Below are positions 45,992 through 55,058 of a stretch of 64,000 bases of DNA, piece after piece (the first letter of the stretch is position 1; each line of letters starts with the position of its first letter). The position numbers were made by a program, and so were the translations under genes. The stretch comes from Vibrio pacinii DSM 19139 (GTDB taxonomy: Bacteria > Pseudomonadota > Gammaproteobacteria > Enterobacterales > Vibrionaceae), in assembly GCF_000711795.1 (NCBI RefSeq), contig NZ_JONH01000002.1, positions 124,001-188,000 on the forward strand. The letters are read 5' to 3'. Under the pieces are notes generated by a model that was not told the DNA's origin, ran no database searches, and worked only from the letters and a program-made list of their open reading frames with translations.

Positions 45992-46648
45992 ATGAATCAG
46001 TCATCTCTACTTGCCGAATTTGGCGACCCAATCATTCGCGTTGAAAACGCACTCAATGCATTAAAACAAGGCCGAGGCGTCCTGTTGCTCGACGATGAAG
46101 ATCGAGAGAACGAAGGCGACATTATTTATTCTGTTGAGTCTTTAACCACGGAACAAATGGCGCTAATGATCCGCGAATGCAGTGGCATTGTTTGTCTTTG
46201 TCTACCAGAAGAGCAAGCCGATCGTCTTGAGTTGGTGCCGATGGTTACCAACAATAACAGTGCCAATCAAACCGCATTTACCGTGTCGATTGAAGCAAAA
46301 ATTGGCGTGACCACTGGCGTCTCTGCGCAAGATCGAGTCACCACGATTAAAACGGCCGCTAACCCAACGGCAAAAGCGTCTGACCTTGCTCGTCCAGGGC
46401 ATGTATTCCCTCTGCGTGCACGTAAAGGTGGTGTGCTCACTCGTCGAGGTCACACTGAAGGGACTATCGATTTGATGCAAATGGCCGGATTACAACCTGC
46501 GGGCGTTTTGTGCGAAGTGACAAACCCAGACGGTAGCATGGCGAAAACCCCAGAGATTATTGCATTTGGCAAACTGCATAATATGCCAGTACTGACGATT
46601 GAAGATATGGTCGCGTACCGTCAGCAATACGATTTAAAGCTCGCTTAA
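45992..46648 (+). CDS. ribB: 3,4-dihydroxy-2-butanone-4-phosphate synthase
   Basis: Converts ribulose 5-phosphate to 3,4-dihydroxy-2-butanone 4-phosphate plus formate, an entry step of riboflavin synthesis. The 218-residue product has the family signature [18 protein letters not shown] (acidic metal site) and [22 protein letters not shown]. It is monofunctional (no GTP cyclohydrolase II domain), like E. coli RibB (217). Directly controlled by the FMN riboswitch 110 bp upstream; TTAGGAGTTAACC precedes the ATG. Confidence 0.97.
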   Translation: MNQSSLLAEFGDPIIRVENALNALKQGRGVLLLDDEDRENEGDIIYSVESLTTEQMALMIRECSGIVCLCLPEEQADRLELVPMVTNNNSANQTAFTVSIEAKIGVTTGVSAQDRVTTIKTAANPTAKASDLARPGHVFPLRARKGGVLTRRGHTEGTIDLMQMAGLQPAGVLCEVTNPDGSMAKTPEIIAFGKLHNMPVLTIEDMVAYRQQYDLKLA

Positions 46649-46658
46649 AACGATAATT

Positions 46659-46683
46659 AGCCAAGTGTTCACGGCACTTGGCT
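46659..46683 (+). terminator. Hairpin after ribB
   Basis: AGCCAAGTG and CACTTGGCT form a perfect 9-bp stem with a 7-nt loop shortly after the stop; the U-tract is weak, so termination may be partial. Confidence 0.6.
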
Positions 46684-46799
46684 GTCATCCTATCTACCTT
46701 AGTGTAACTGCCTGTCTCAAAATACTTTCTGTTCTTCGCAACTCTGCCGATCTGTGACTAAGCTTTTAACTTAGCCATACTCCACAATATGAGGGAGCG

Positions 46800-49022
46800 A
46801 TGAACAATAAGCACAACGAATCTGATGATTTGATGGCCATCATTGAAGATGACTCAAGGTCAAGTGTCACAACACTTCCCAGCCACAATTGGCGAATCTT
46901 GGTTGTGGATGACGACGCTGAAGTTCATCACGCAACCAAATTAGCACTGAAAAATTTGATCATTGAAGATCGTCCGCTTGAACTGATCCATGCGTATTCG
47001 GCAGCTCAAGCAGAGCAACTATTGCAGTCTGAAAAAGATATTGGCGTCATCTTGTTGGATGTGGTGATGGAAACCGACACAGCCGGGCTCGATTTGGTTG
47101 AAGCCATTCGTGAAAAACTCGACATGCACGCGATCCGAATTATCTTACGTACTGGTCAACCGGGTTATGCTCCCGAAATGGAAACCATCCAACGTTACGA
47201 TATTAACGACTACCGAACCAAACCCGAGCTAACTCGTATTCGCTTATTTACTATTTTAACCAGTGCTATTCGAGCTTATAAACAGATCCGCAGTCAGCAA
47301 ATCATGCGTCAGGGGCTTGAGAAAGTCGTCAAAGCCAGCACTGAGTTGGCCAACCTTCATGGAATGCGAATGTTCGCCGAAGGCGCCGTTAAACAAATTA
47401 GTGCCATCATCCAAATTGAACCTGATGGGCTGATTTGCGCGCAAGAAAACCTAGATAGTGATGAGTCGTTTTTGAGTCCACAAATTATTGCGGCATCAGG
47501 GCGCTACAGCCGATTTGTTCACACCCCGCTCGAAAGTATAGATTCAGAGACGATTCGTCATTCCATTCTGCGTTGTTTGGAGCAAAAGACCAGCCTGTTA
47601 GAAAGCGGATTAACGCTCTACTTTTCTACTGAGCAAGGTCGTGGTATCGCAGCTTATGTAGACATTAACCGGCCATTAGAAAGTATTGACCGACACTTAC
47701 TCGAAGTGTTTTGTGCTAACCTTTCGGTCGGGTTTGATAACGTTATTTTGTACAACCGCCTTGAAGAAAAGGCCTTTAACGATCCTTTGCTCAATATTCC
47801 CAACCTTAATAGCTTACGTAATTTTCAATATACTCCCAAACACGACCAAGATTGCGGCCGGCTGGCGTTAATCGATATCGACGACTTTTCTGCCTTCAAT
47901 GACAGTTTCGGCCACGCCACCGGTGACGGTCTACTTGGTTCAGTGGCCGCTCGCTTACAACATTATTTCCCCAGTTGTTTCTTGGCCCGCGTTGGTAGTG
48001 ATGTTTTTGCTATGGTTGGTTCAGCCAAAGAGGTGATTAGCGAACAGATCCTATCGCTGTTCGAGCAAAGCCTTTTAGTTGATGAGCAACCATTTAAGAT
48101 TACCGTTAGCATCGGGCTGGTTGACTTGCCTTGCCAAGACTTTAACTCATCAGCACGTTATAAAGATGCGCAATTGGCCCTCAAACAAGCCAAACTGCAT
48201 CATCGTGGTTCAACGGTGTGCTTCTCGGCAGGAATGGGCCAAGATGCGCGTGACCGCATGCAATTGCTGACCGAATTAAAACAGGCACTCAATGACCACG
48301 CCTTGTTTATGATGTATCAGCCAAAATATAAACTCTCAACCTTAGAGCTAACTGGAGTGGAAGCCTTGCTACGTTGGCGCAACAAAGACGGTCAATTGAT
48401 TCCACCTGATCAGTTCATTCCCCTCGCAGAACAATCTGGATTGATGGTCAGCATTGGCGCTTTTGTTATCGAACGCACTTGCCAAGAGTTTAAGCAGCTC
48501 CAGCAGGCTGGCTATTCTGAGCTCACGATGGCCATTAATGTTTCTCCGGCGCAACTTGAAGAGAGCAATTTTGTACCCTTGCTGCAAAGCGCCTTTCAAC
48601 GCCATCAAATTAATCCTCACTGCATTGAGCTTGAAATCACCGAGACAGTGGCGGCGAAAAACTTATCTGAAATTTGCCAGGTGCTAGACCAAGTACGCCA
48701 GTTAGGCTGTAAGATTGCCATTGATGATTTTGGTACTGGTTTTTCATCTTTAAGTATGTTGCATAGCCTACCCGCGACTCGGCTAAAAATCGATCGAACC
48801 TTTGTCGACTCGATAGGCCAGGACGACAGCATCGCCAAAATGATCGTCAACTTGGGCCAAACCTTAGGCATGGAAATCACCGCTGAAGGCATCGAAAACC
48901 AGACTCAACTAGAACAACTTAAAGCCTTCCAATGTGAAGAGGGACAAGGTTGGCTGTTCGCAAGAGCCATGGTGATGGACCAGTTGATCCGCTTTGCCAG
49001 TACACCACTGGATATTGACTAG
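46800..49022 (+). CDS. Response regulator with DUF3369, degenerate GGDEF and EAL domains
   Basis: A 740-residue cytoplasmic c-di-GMP enzyme. Domains: receiver (about 30-155; acceptor D87 in VILLDVVMETDT), DUF3369 (about 165-310), GGDEF-like (about 325-475) and EAL (about 500-735). In the GGDEF position the sequence is VGSDVF (398-403), so diguanylate cyclase activity is probably lost. The EAL residues are intact: E521-A-L, TETVAAK, IDDFGTGFSSL, KIDRTFV, pointing to phosphodiesterase activity. It precedes the sensor kinase by 14 nt and is likely phosphorylated by it. Confidence 0.93.
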   Translation: MNNKHNESDDLMAIIEDDSRSSVTTLPSHNWRILVVDDDAEVHHATKLALKNLIIEDRPLELIHAYSAAQAEQLLQSEKDIGVILLDVVMETDTAGLDLVEAIREKLDMHAIRIILRTGQPGYAPEMETIQRYDINDYRTKPELTRIRLFTILTSAIRAYKQIRSQQIMRQGLEKVVKASTELANLHGMRMFAEGAVKQISAIIQIEPDGLICAQENLDSDESFLSPQIIAASGRYSRFVHTPLESIDSETIRHSILRCLEQKTSLLESGLTLYFSTEQGRGIAAYVDINRPLESIDRHLLEVFCANLSVGFDNVILYNRLEEKAFNDPLLNIPNLNSLRNFQYTPKHDQDCGRLALIDIDDFSAFNDSFGHATGDGLLGSVAARLQHYFPSCFLARVGSDVFAMVGSAKEVISEQILSLFEQSLLVDEQPFKITVSIGLVDLPCQDFNSSARYKDAQLALKQAKLHHRGSTVCFSAGMGQDARDRMQLLTELKQALNDHALFMMYQPKYKLSTLELTGVEALLRWRNKDGQLIPPDQFIPLAEQSGLMVSIGAFVIERTCQEFKQLQQAGYSELTMAINVSPAQLEESNFVPLLQSAFQRHQINPHCIELEITETVAAKNLSEICQVLDQVRQLGCKIAIDDFGTGFSSLSMLHSLPATRLKIDRTFVDSIGQDDSIAKMIVNLGQTLGMEITAEGIENQTQLEQLKAFQCEEGQGWLFARAMVMDQLIRFASTPLDID

Positions 49023-49036
49023 GGACGAAGTGCAAG

Positions 49037-51253
49037 ATGAAAGATTCAGGTCACTCCAACGATACTATGTACTCACAAAATTCGGCTCATATGAGCTCAA
49101 AAGCGCTGATCACTCGCCACAGATTGATGATTTACGGCGCACTGGTTTTGATTATCTTACTGACCTTGGGCAACGCGCTCTATTTGAGTAAAGAGATTCG
49201 AACTCAGGAGGTAAGCAAGCTCCGACATCAAGCACTAGAGACCATGTTGGCGCTCAACAAAACCATCTCTGTTTCTATCAACCATGTTGGAAAAATGCGC
49301 AACGCGATAGAAAGCGCCTATCAATATCCAGATCTTACTCCAAGTCAGTCCGCCCTTGAGTTTCTTAGTAAAAACACCCTTGGTTCACCAAAAAATGCGC
49401 CGTGGGAAAACCTTCCAGATCAACTTAAAAATCACATTGGTCAGCTTTACGTTCGTTCCAACAGTCGAGATTACTCGTTTGACCAACGCGCTCTACTGAC
49501 GATGGTTCCTGAAATCGTCGCCACCCACGCCCAGCATAACGATTTCCAGTGGAGTTATTACTACGATGCCAAACAAGCACTGAGCTATCTTTATCCTTGG
49601 TTGAGCTATAAAGACTTACTGCAAGCTACCGAAGCGAGTGACATGGACCAAGCACTCGATATTATTTATCAGGCGGGCGGCACCTACCCTCTCGACCTGA
49701 TTAAGCCTGAAGCCAATCCACAACGTGACCAGGTATGGACCACACCTTACATGGATGCGGGTGGCAAAGGCATGATGATTTCTCTGCTAGCGCCTGTCTA
49801 TGTTGATGGTGTTTTTGTCGGCGCAGTAGGTACCGATATTACGCTTAAGGTATTAGATACCATTTTGACCGAGCGTCCACTCGATATCGCACGCTTGGTG
49901 ATTGTCGATGAGCAAGGGTTGGTGATTGGTGATAGTAAGGGCACACTGCAAAACACGACCGAAGCCGTGAAGCAACAAGGCGTGTTGACGTTAGTTGCAC
50001 AAGGTGAAGCTCATCAAGTGGACCACGCGACCTTACACAGCAGCGCACAAGGTTACTGGAGCTCATATCAACTGCCTAATACCCCTTGGCGATTGGTGTT
50101 AGAAATTACTGATGCGCAGTTAGGATCGCACATCTTCACCATTATTATGCCCAACTTAATTATGGCAACCGCTTTCACCTTACTATTGCTATTTGTGGTG
50201 CTTTATCAACATTGGAACTTTAGCCAGCCCGCACTCCGATTAGCTCAGTTTGTCGAAGAGTTACCTAGCAACAAAACGCTGGTGCTCCCCGATATTCCAG
50301 ATAGATGGTCATACTGGTTTGAGCGCGCTGCCAACACAGAAAAAGATCGACGTGACTACCTTGAAAAAACCAAACAACAAACCGAGGATCTCGAGCAACG
50401 GGTTGAAGAACGTACTCAAGAGCTCAAACAAGCACTTGATATATTAAAGGCAACCCAAGAAGAATTGGTGCGATCAGAGAAACTCTCAGGACTGGGCTCA
50501 CTGGTCGCGGGCATTGCCCATGAACTCAATACCCCTATCGGCAATGCGATAGTGGTTGCTAGCAGTTTGAAAGACTTTAACCGAGAGTTTGTCGAATCGA
50601 CCAAAGAGGGATTGCGCCGGTCGGTGCTCGATAACTATATAGAACAAAGTGGTCAATCCGCGGACAGTATTGAACGTAATCTCAGACGCGCGGCAGAGCT
50701 GATTTCAAGCTTCAAACAAGTGGCAGTCGATCAATCCAGTTATCAGCGTCGAACCTTTGAACTTGATGAGATCCTCCACGAACTTAGGATCACCATGTCG
50801 CCCAACTTATCACGCAGTAACATCACCTTAAGCGAAGCCTGCCAACACAAAATAAAAATGGATAGTTACCCGGGTCCACTCACTCAAGTGCTGATGAACT
50901 TGCTGTCAAATGCCTTAGTACATGCCTTCACCGATCATGAGCAGCGTCAGATTGAAATCAAAGGGTCATTAGAGCAGCAACATGCGGTGATCACCGTCAC
51001 CGACAATGGGCTAGGAATTGCCAATGAACACCTTAACAAAGTCTTTGATCCTTTCTTTACCACTCGACTTGGCCAAGGAGGCTCAGGCTTAGGGCTAAAC
51101 ATTGTTTACAACTTAGTCACGGGATTACTGGGTGGAGAGATAAAAGTCACCAGTGAATTAGGTCAGGGCTGCCGCTTTACTCTCACTCTGCCTCTTGTTG
51201 CGCCAGAGAATGAAAATCCTGACGCTGACGAATCTATCATTGATATCCGCTAG
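49037..51253 (+). CDS. Sensor histidine kinase paired with the RR-EAL protein
   Basis: A 738-residue membrane kinase: helix near 30-50, a large periplasmic dCache-like domain (about 51-365, with TPYMDAGGKGMMISLLAPVYVDGVFVGAVGTDITL), helix near 368-395, then a coiled coil (LEQRVEERTQELKQALDIL), HisKA with H495 in VAGIAHELNTPIG, and the ATPase domain with VTDNGLGI and GQGGSGLGLNIVYNLV. The H-box resembles that of the kinase at 13.1 kb, so the two are paralogous at the catalytic end. Starts 14 nt after the RR-EAL stop, so they form one operon and, most likely, a pathway lowering c-di-GMP in response to a small-molecule signal. Confidence 0.92.
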   Translation: MKDSGHSNDTMYSQNSAHMSSKALITRHRLMIYGALVLIILLTLGNALYLSKEIRTQEVSKLRHQALETMLALNKTISVSINHVGKMRNAIESAYQYPDLTPSQSALEFLSKNTLGSPKNAPWENLPDQLKNHIGQLYVRSNSRDYSFDQRALLTMVPEIVATHAQHNDFQWSYYYDAKQALSYLYPWLSYKDLLQATEASDMDQALDIIYQAGGTYPLDLIKPEANPQRDQVWTTPYMDAGGKGMMISLLAPVYVDGVFVGAVGTDITLKVLDTILTERPLDIARLVIVDEQGLVIGDSKGTLQNTTEAVKQQGVLTLVAQGEAHQVDHATLHSSAQGYWSSYQLPNTPWRLVLEITDAQLGSHIFTIIMPNLIMATAFTLLLLFVVLYQHWNFSQPALRLAQFVEELPSNKTLVLPDIPDRWSYWFERAANTEKDRRDYLEKTKQQTEDLEQRVEERTQELKQALDILKATQEELVRSEKLSGLGSLVAGIAHELNTPIGNAIVVASSLKDFNREFVESTKEGLRRSVLDNYIEQSGQSADSIERNLRRAAELISSFKQVAVDQSSYQRRTFELDEILHELRITMSPNLSRSNITLSEACQHKIKMDSYPGPLTQVLMNLLSNALVHAFTDHEQRQIEIKGSLEQQHAVITVTDNGLGIANEHLNKVFDPFFTTRLGQGGSGLGLNIVYNLVTGLLGGEIKVTSELGQGCRFTLTLPLVAPENENPDADESIIDIR

Positions 51254-51272
51254 CCAGTCTCGCTCATCTAAC

Positions 51273-51306
51273 CTGTCACTGCGCGCCCAGAGCGGCGCAG
51301 TGACAG
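51273..51306. terminator. Bidirectional terminator between kinase and MFS genes
   Basis: CTGTCACTGCGC and GCGCAGTGACAG form a perfect 12-bp stem around a 10-nt loop between convergent genes. There is no long U-tract, but position and stability support termination. Confidence 0.75.
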
Positions 51307-51324
51307 CTACTGACTCAAGCCCCC

Positions 51325-52536
51325 TTAAACCGCTGCGTTACGCAAAGGAGTATCAACACGCGTTTTCAATGAAAACACCATTAATAAAATTACCGCCAAC
51401 GCTGAACCACCAAGTGACACATATAAGGTGCTGTAATAGTTAAACATTTGCGCCACTATGCCAATCGACAAGCTTGAAACCAACATACTCAGACTAAGCA
51501 TACTGGAAAAAAGCGTCGAAGCTGTGCCCAGTCTATCGCGCATCATATCTTGCAGTACCACCATACCTAGGGTGGCGCAAACACCAATAAAGAAACCATT
51601 GAGCAGCTGCGCACCCAGCATGGCGATAAACGAAGTGCTGGTTAACATGATGCAATAAAACACGATACCGCTGACCACCGCCATCGTCATCAGTTTGATG
51701 GTGCCGAGTTTCTGTGCCAATTTACCCGCCCATAACATCACTGGAATTTCACACAACGCGCCAGCGCCAAATAGAAAACCAAGCCAGTTAGGGTTAACTT
51801 GGAGTTCTTGTGAGAGGTAAAGCGGCATGCTTGTGATATAGAGATTATTGGCCGAAAACGCCGCTACCAACGCCAAGCAGTACAGCGCAATTAGGCCATT
51901 GTTGTGACTCGATTGCACAGCTGACGATTGGGACGCTTGATCACCTTGAACTTTAACGCTGTGATTAGGTGAACTAGCATTGGGTAAAAACAGCACGACC
52001 ACGCCAATACCTACCGTCACTATCGCCGCCGAAACCATAAACGAAGCGTTAAAACCAAAGCTTGCCTTGAGAATAAACGCCAAAGGAGGCCCAAATACCC
52101 AAGCGATGGCAATGCCAGCGCGCATAGTCGAAAGAAAGGTGGTGCTGTCACTGGCATGTTTATCAGCGTACTCACGACCTAGCGCAAACAATTGGCCAAA
52201 AGACGCCCCACTGACACTACCAAATACGGTGGCAATCATAACCGCCGTCCAATAATCACGCACCACGGTAAAACTGACGACCGTAATTAAATAGCAAAAA
52301 AGTGCAGCCAATAAAATCGATTTTCGTGACCAACTGCGGTCTGATTTCGCCGCCAATAGTTGTGAAACAACCACCGAACTTACCACAGACAAAAACATGT
52401 ATAGGCTCAGCTTAGTTGGTTCTGCGCCTAGCTCTTCAACGATAAATAAACTAGAAAGCGGGTAAAAAAATGCACCACATAAGCCAGCAACAAATGCGGT
52501 AAAAACAAACAACATGGCAGTTTTATCTTTGTACAT
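51325..52536 (-). CDS. MFS transporter, sugar-efflux (SetA/SotB-like)
   Basis: A 403-residue, 12-helix major facilitator. The ATG at 52536 is preferred because GAGGGG lies upstream; a frame to 52599 lacks a ribosome site. Landmarks include AGLCGAFFYPLSSLFIVEELGAEP, the cytoplasmic loop SDRSWSRKSILLAALFCYL, and SVSGASFGQLFALGREYADKHA, typical of the sugar-efflux (SetA) branch. The likely substrate is a sugar or sugar analogue, but it is not shown. Divergent from an AraC regulator across 181 bp, which probably controls it. Confidence 0.85.
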   Translation of the reverse strand: MYKDKTAMLFVFTAFVAGLCGAFFYPLSSLFIVEELGAEPTKLSLYMFLSVVSSVVVSQLLAAKSDRSWSRKSILLAALFCYLITVVSFTVVRDYWTAVMIATVFGSVSGASFGQLFALGREYADKHASDSTTFLSTMRAGIAIAWVFGPPLAFILKASFGFNASFMVSAAIVTVGIGVVVLFLPNASSPNHSVKVQGDQASQSSAVQSSHNNGLIALYCLALVAAFSANNLYITSMPLYLSQELQVNPNWLGFLFGAGALCEIPVMLWAGKLAQKLGTIKLMTMAVVSGIVFYCIMLTSTSFIAMLGAQLLNGFFIGVCATLGMVVLQDMMRDRLGTASTLFSSMLSLSMLVSSLSIGIVAQMFNYYSTLYVSLGGSALAVILLMVFSLKTRVDTPLRNAAV

Positions 52537-52717
52537 TTTAGCCCCTCTTTTATCGACTATTGAACAATGATTTATTGCCGCTAGTCTAACCAAACTCATT
52601 ATGATGAAATGATGTTATTCGAGCCAACTCTGATACTAATCATTCAATATATAAGAACTCTTTGACAGAAAAGAAGTAGTAACATTAATCTATCGCCTCA
52701 TTTAGCTTGGAATTGAT

Positions 52718-53635
52718 ATGAAACCATTTATCGAGAATGTGCTCAGCACGCCCAACTACGATTGGCTGGTACGCGACTATCGCTGCCAAGTGAACAAGCA
52801 GACGTTCTCTTGCCCTTGGCACTACCACGCTGAGTATGAGTTAGTGCTCTATCTTGATGACGATGATGTTTTTACAGGTCATTACCTAGCGGGCGATGCG
52901 ATTGGTAAAGTGAGGCGAAATACCCTGTTGTTATACGGCCCAGGTCTACCCCATTTGATTAAAGGCACCATTTCTGCCACCAAAGAAAAAGAGCATCGCT
53001 CAATCGTAATATGGTTTAAACAGCATTGGGTTGAAAGATTACAAGCAGCCATTCCAGAAGCCCGTCATCTTAGGCGAGTACTGGAACAGGCCGCATATGG
53101 GCTTAAATTTTCTCAAGGCACCGCCGAAACCGTTGCTCAAGCATTAATTAATATTGAAGATTTACCGCGACACCATCAAGCCGTTCGCTTGATGGAGGTG
53201 TTAATTCACCTCAGTGATGACCTCAACACCGAAAAGATTTCATCGACACCTTATCGTCTCAACCAATTAACTGACGACAAAGACGCCCATCGAAAAGTCG
53301 AGCTGGCGTCACGTTTCATTGAACAAAATTATCATCGTTCGATCAAAATTTCCGATTTGTGCCAGTCGCTCCACCTTAGTGAAAGCTCAGCCTATCGTCT
53401 TTTCGAAAAGCATTATGGGGTGAGTTTTTCTGATCATCTTAAACAGTATCGAATCGGTAAGGCGTGTGAGTTACTGGTGAATACCAATAACCCCGTTTCT
53501 TTGGTAGCAGAAAAATCAGGATTTCAAAATCTATCCAACTTTAATCGCCAGTTTAGAGCGGTTAAACAAATGACCCCGTCTAAATTTCGTCGTCAGTTCG
53601 AGTTGGGCGAACCACTAAAACGAGTCAACCATTGA
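52718..53635 (+). CDS. AraC-family transcriptional regulator
   Basis: A 305-residue regulator. The N-terminal cupin-like ligand domain (about 10-180) begins with SCPWHYHAEYELVLYLDD, giving the His/Glu pattern of metal- or sugar-binding cupins. The C-terminal AraC domain (about 190-298) has two helix-turn-helix units: IKISDLCQSLHLSESSAYRLFEKHYGVSFSDHLKQYRIGKA and VSLVAEKSGFQNLSNFNRQFRAVKQMTPSKFR. It is divergent from the sugar-efflux MFS gene and probably activates it when it binds a sugar. Confidence 0.9.
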   Translation: MKPFIENVLSTPNYDWLVRDYRCQVNKQTFSCPWHYHAEYELVLYLDDDDVFTGHYLAGDAIGKVRRNTLLLYGPGLPHLIKGTISATKEKEHRSIVIWFKQHWVERLQAAIPEARHLRRVLEQAAYGLKFSQGTAETVAQALINIEDLPRHHQAVRLMEVLIHLSDDLNTEKISSTPYRLNQLTDDKDAHRKVELASRFIEQNYHRSIKISDLCQSLHLSESSAYRLFEKHYGVSFSDHLKQYRIGKACELLVNTNNPVSLVAEKSGFQNLSNFNRQFRAVKQMTPSKFRRQFELGEPLKRVNH

Positions 53636-53641
53636 CATGAA

Positions 53642-53665
53642 AAAGGAGCGCACTGCACTCCTTTG
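53642..53665. terminator. Terminator between AraC and PotD-like genes
   Basis: AAAGGAG and CTCCTTT form a short stem around a 9-nt loop in the gap between convergent genes. Weak but positioned correctly. Confidence 0.55.
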
Positions 53666-53674
53666 GTTATTTGA

Positions 53675-54709
53675 CTATTGGGTTCTTAATCGTTGCCAAT
53701 ATTTTTCGTAAATAGCCAGCGCTTGTGGGCCGACATCATTGATAAACTCACCGTTTTTGACATCTTGCTCGGCGGGGAAAATGGTCGGGTTATTTTTTAA
53801 TGCATCAGGTAACAAGGCTCGTCCGGCTTTGGTTGCCGATGCATAACCTAAACTCTTGACGATTTCCGCCTGATTGTCAGCTTGGTACATAAAGTTAATA
53901 AATTGATGAGCCAAAGCTTTGTTTTTACTGCCCGATGGAATGGTGAAGTTATCCATCCACAGTATCGCTCCCTCTTGTGGCATCACAAACTGCAATTCTG
54001 CCATCTCTACTTGACCTTGATAGGCATTTCCATTCCACTGCATACCAACTACAGCGTCACCAGACAAAAACGGCATTTGCGGTGCATCTGAATTATAGAG
54101 CAAGACATTCTCTTGTAGATCGACTAACGAGTCATACGCGGCTTTGATTTCATCCTCATTTTGACTGTTGATGCTAAAGCCTTTCAGTTTGAGCGCCATG
54201 CCAAACACATCACGGATATCGTCAATCAGCATCACTTGCTGAGCGTATTTTACATCCCAAAGATCAGCCCAACGGGTGATCGGCACATCGACCATTTGCT
54301 GGTTGTAGCTGATGCCTGTCACACCCCAGATATAAGGAAGTGAATAGCGGTTTTGTGAGTCGTGTGCTTGGCCAAGCAAGCCATCCATCGTGTCTTGCAT
54401 ATTAGGAATTTGTTTGTGGTCTAGTTCAGATAACAACCCTTCACGCGCCATTTTGTCGATAAAATAAGCCGACGCAAACACCACATCGTAACCACCGCCT
54501 TTGACTAGCTTAAGCTTAGTGTACATAGATTCGTTATTTTCAAACGTGGTGTAGTTGATGACCACATTTTGTTGTTTCTCAAAAGCTTTTAGCGAGGCTT
54601 CCGGTAAATAGCCACCCCACGCATAGACATTGAGTACTGTCTTTTCAGCATAGGAAAAAGAACTAAATGCCAGCGTGGTTACCATCAAGCCCTTAATCAA
54701 TGATTTCAT
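53675..54709 (-). CDS. PotD-like periplasmic polyamine-binding protein
   Basis: A 344-residue exported binding protein. Signal peptide MKSLIKGLMVTTLAFSSFSYA, then TVLNVYAWGGYLPEASLKAFEKQQNVVINYTTFENNESMYTKLKL, the classic start of spermidine/putrescine-binding PotD/PotF proteins. GYDVVFASAYFIDKM, PYIWGVTGISYN and the C-terminal WQRL fit the family. The in-frame TTG at 54724 is less likely than the ATG at 54709. No PotABC permease genes are adjacent, so it serves a transporter elsewhere or signals to a receptor. The polyamine ligand is inferred. Confidence 0.88.
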   Translation of the reverse strand: MKSLIKGLMVTTLAFSSFSYAEKTVLNVYAWGGYLPEASLKAFEKQQNVVINYTTFENNESMYTKLKLVKGGGYDVVFASAYFIDKMAREGLLSELDHKQIPNMQDTMDGLLGQAHDSQNRYSLPYIWGVTGISYNQQMVDVPITRWADLWDVKYAQQVMLIDDIRDVFGMALKLKGFSINSQNEDEIKAAYDSLVDLQENVLLYNSDAPQMPFLSGDAVVGMQWNGNAYQGQVEMAELQFVMPQEGAILWMDNFTIPSGSKNKALAHQFINFMYQADNQAEIVKSLGYASATKAGRALLPDALKNNPTIFPAEQDVKNGEFINDVGPQALAIYEKYWQRLRTQ

Positions 54710-55058
54710 AGTTTGCTTATCCAAAACAAAGCCAGCACCATGCTGGGATTAGGCGCATCATTGAGCAAACGTTAAATAATTGAAAACAAATTATATTTAT
54801 CCTGAAAAGAAAAATTGATTATCGAGATCGAACGGCATAAAACCTTTTATTTTTAACTCTCGCTCTAAATAGGAGATATGCCCTTATTGCAAAGTAGGCA
54901 AGAGAACACACAATTTACTAATAGTTATGATTAGTTAGTGCAGCTGCAAATATGTATTAAGTCTGACAACGGCTCTCAATCACTGCTTATTTACTTTTAC
55001 ATAGTTCATACAAGTTCATATAGTCACGGATAAATTGAGAGGACAATCGAGCGAAACT
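54710..55058. promoter_or_regulatory. Divergent PotD-like / HD-GYP control region
   Basis: 349 bp without a gene, AT-rich, holding both promoters. No clear operator or terminator was recognised. Confidence 0.5.
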
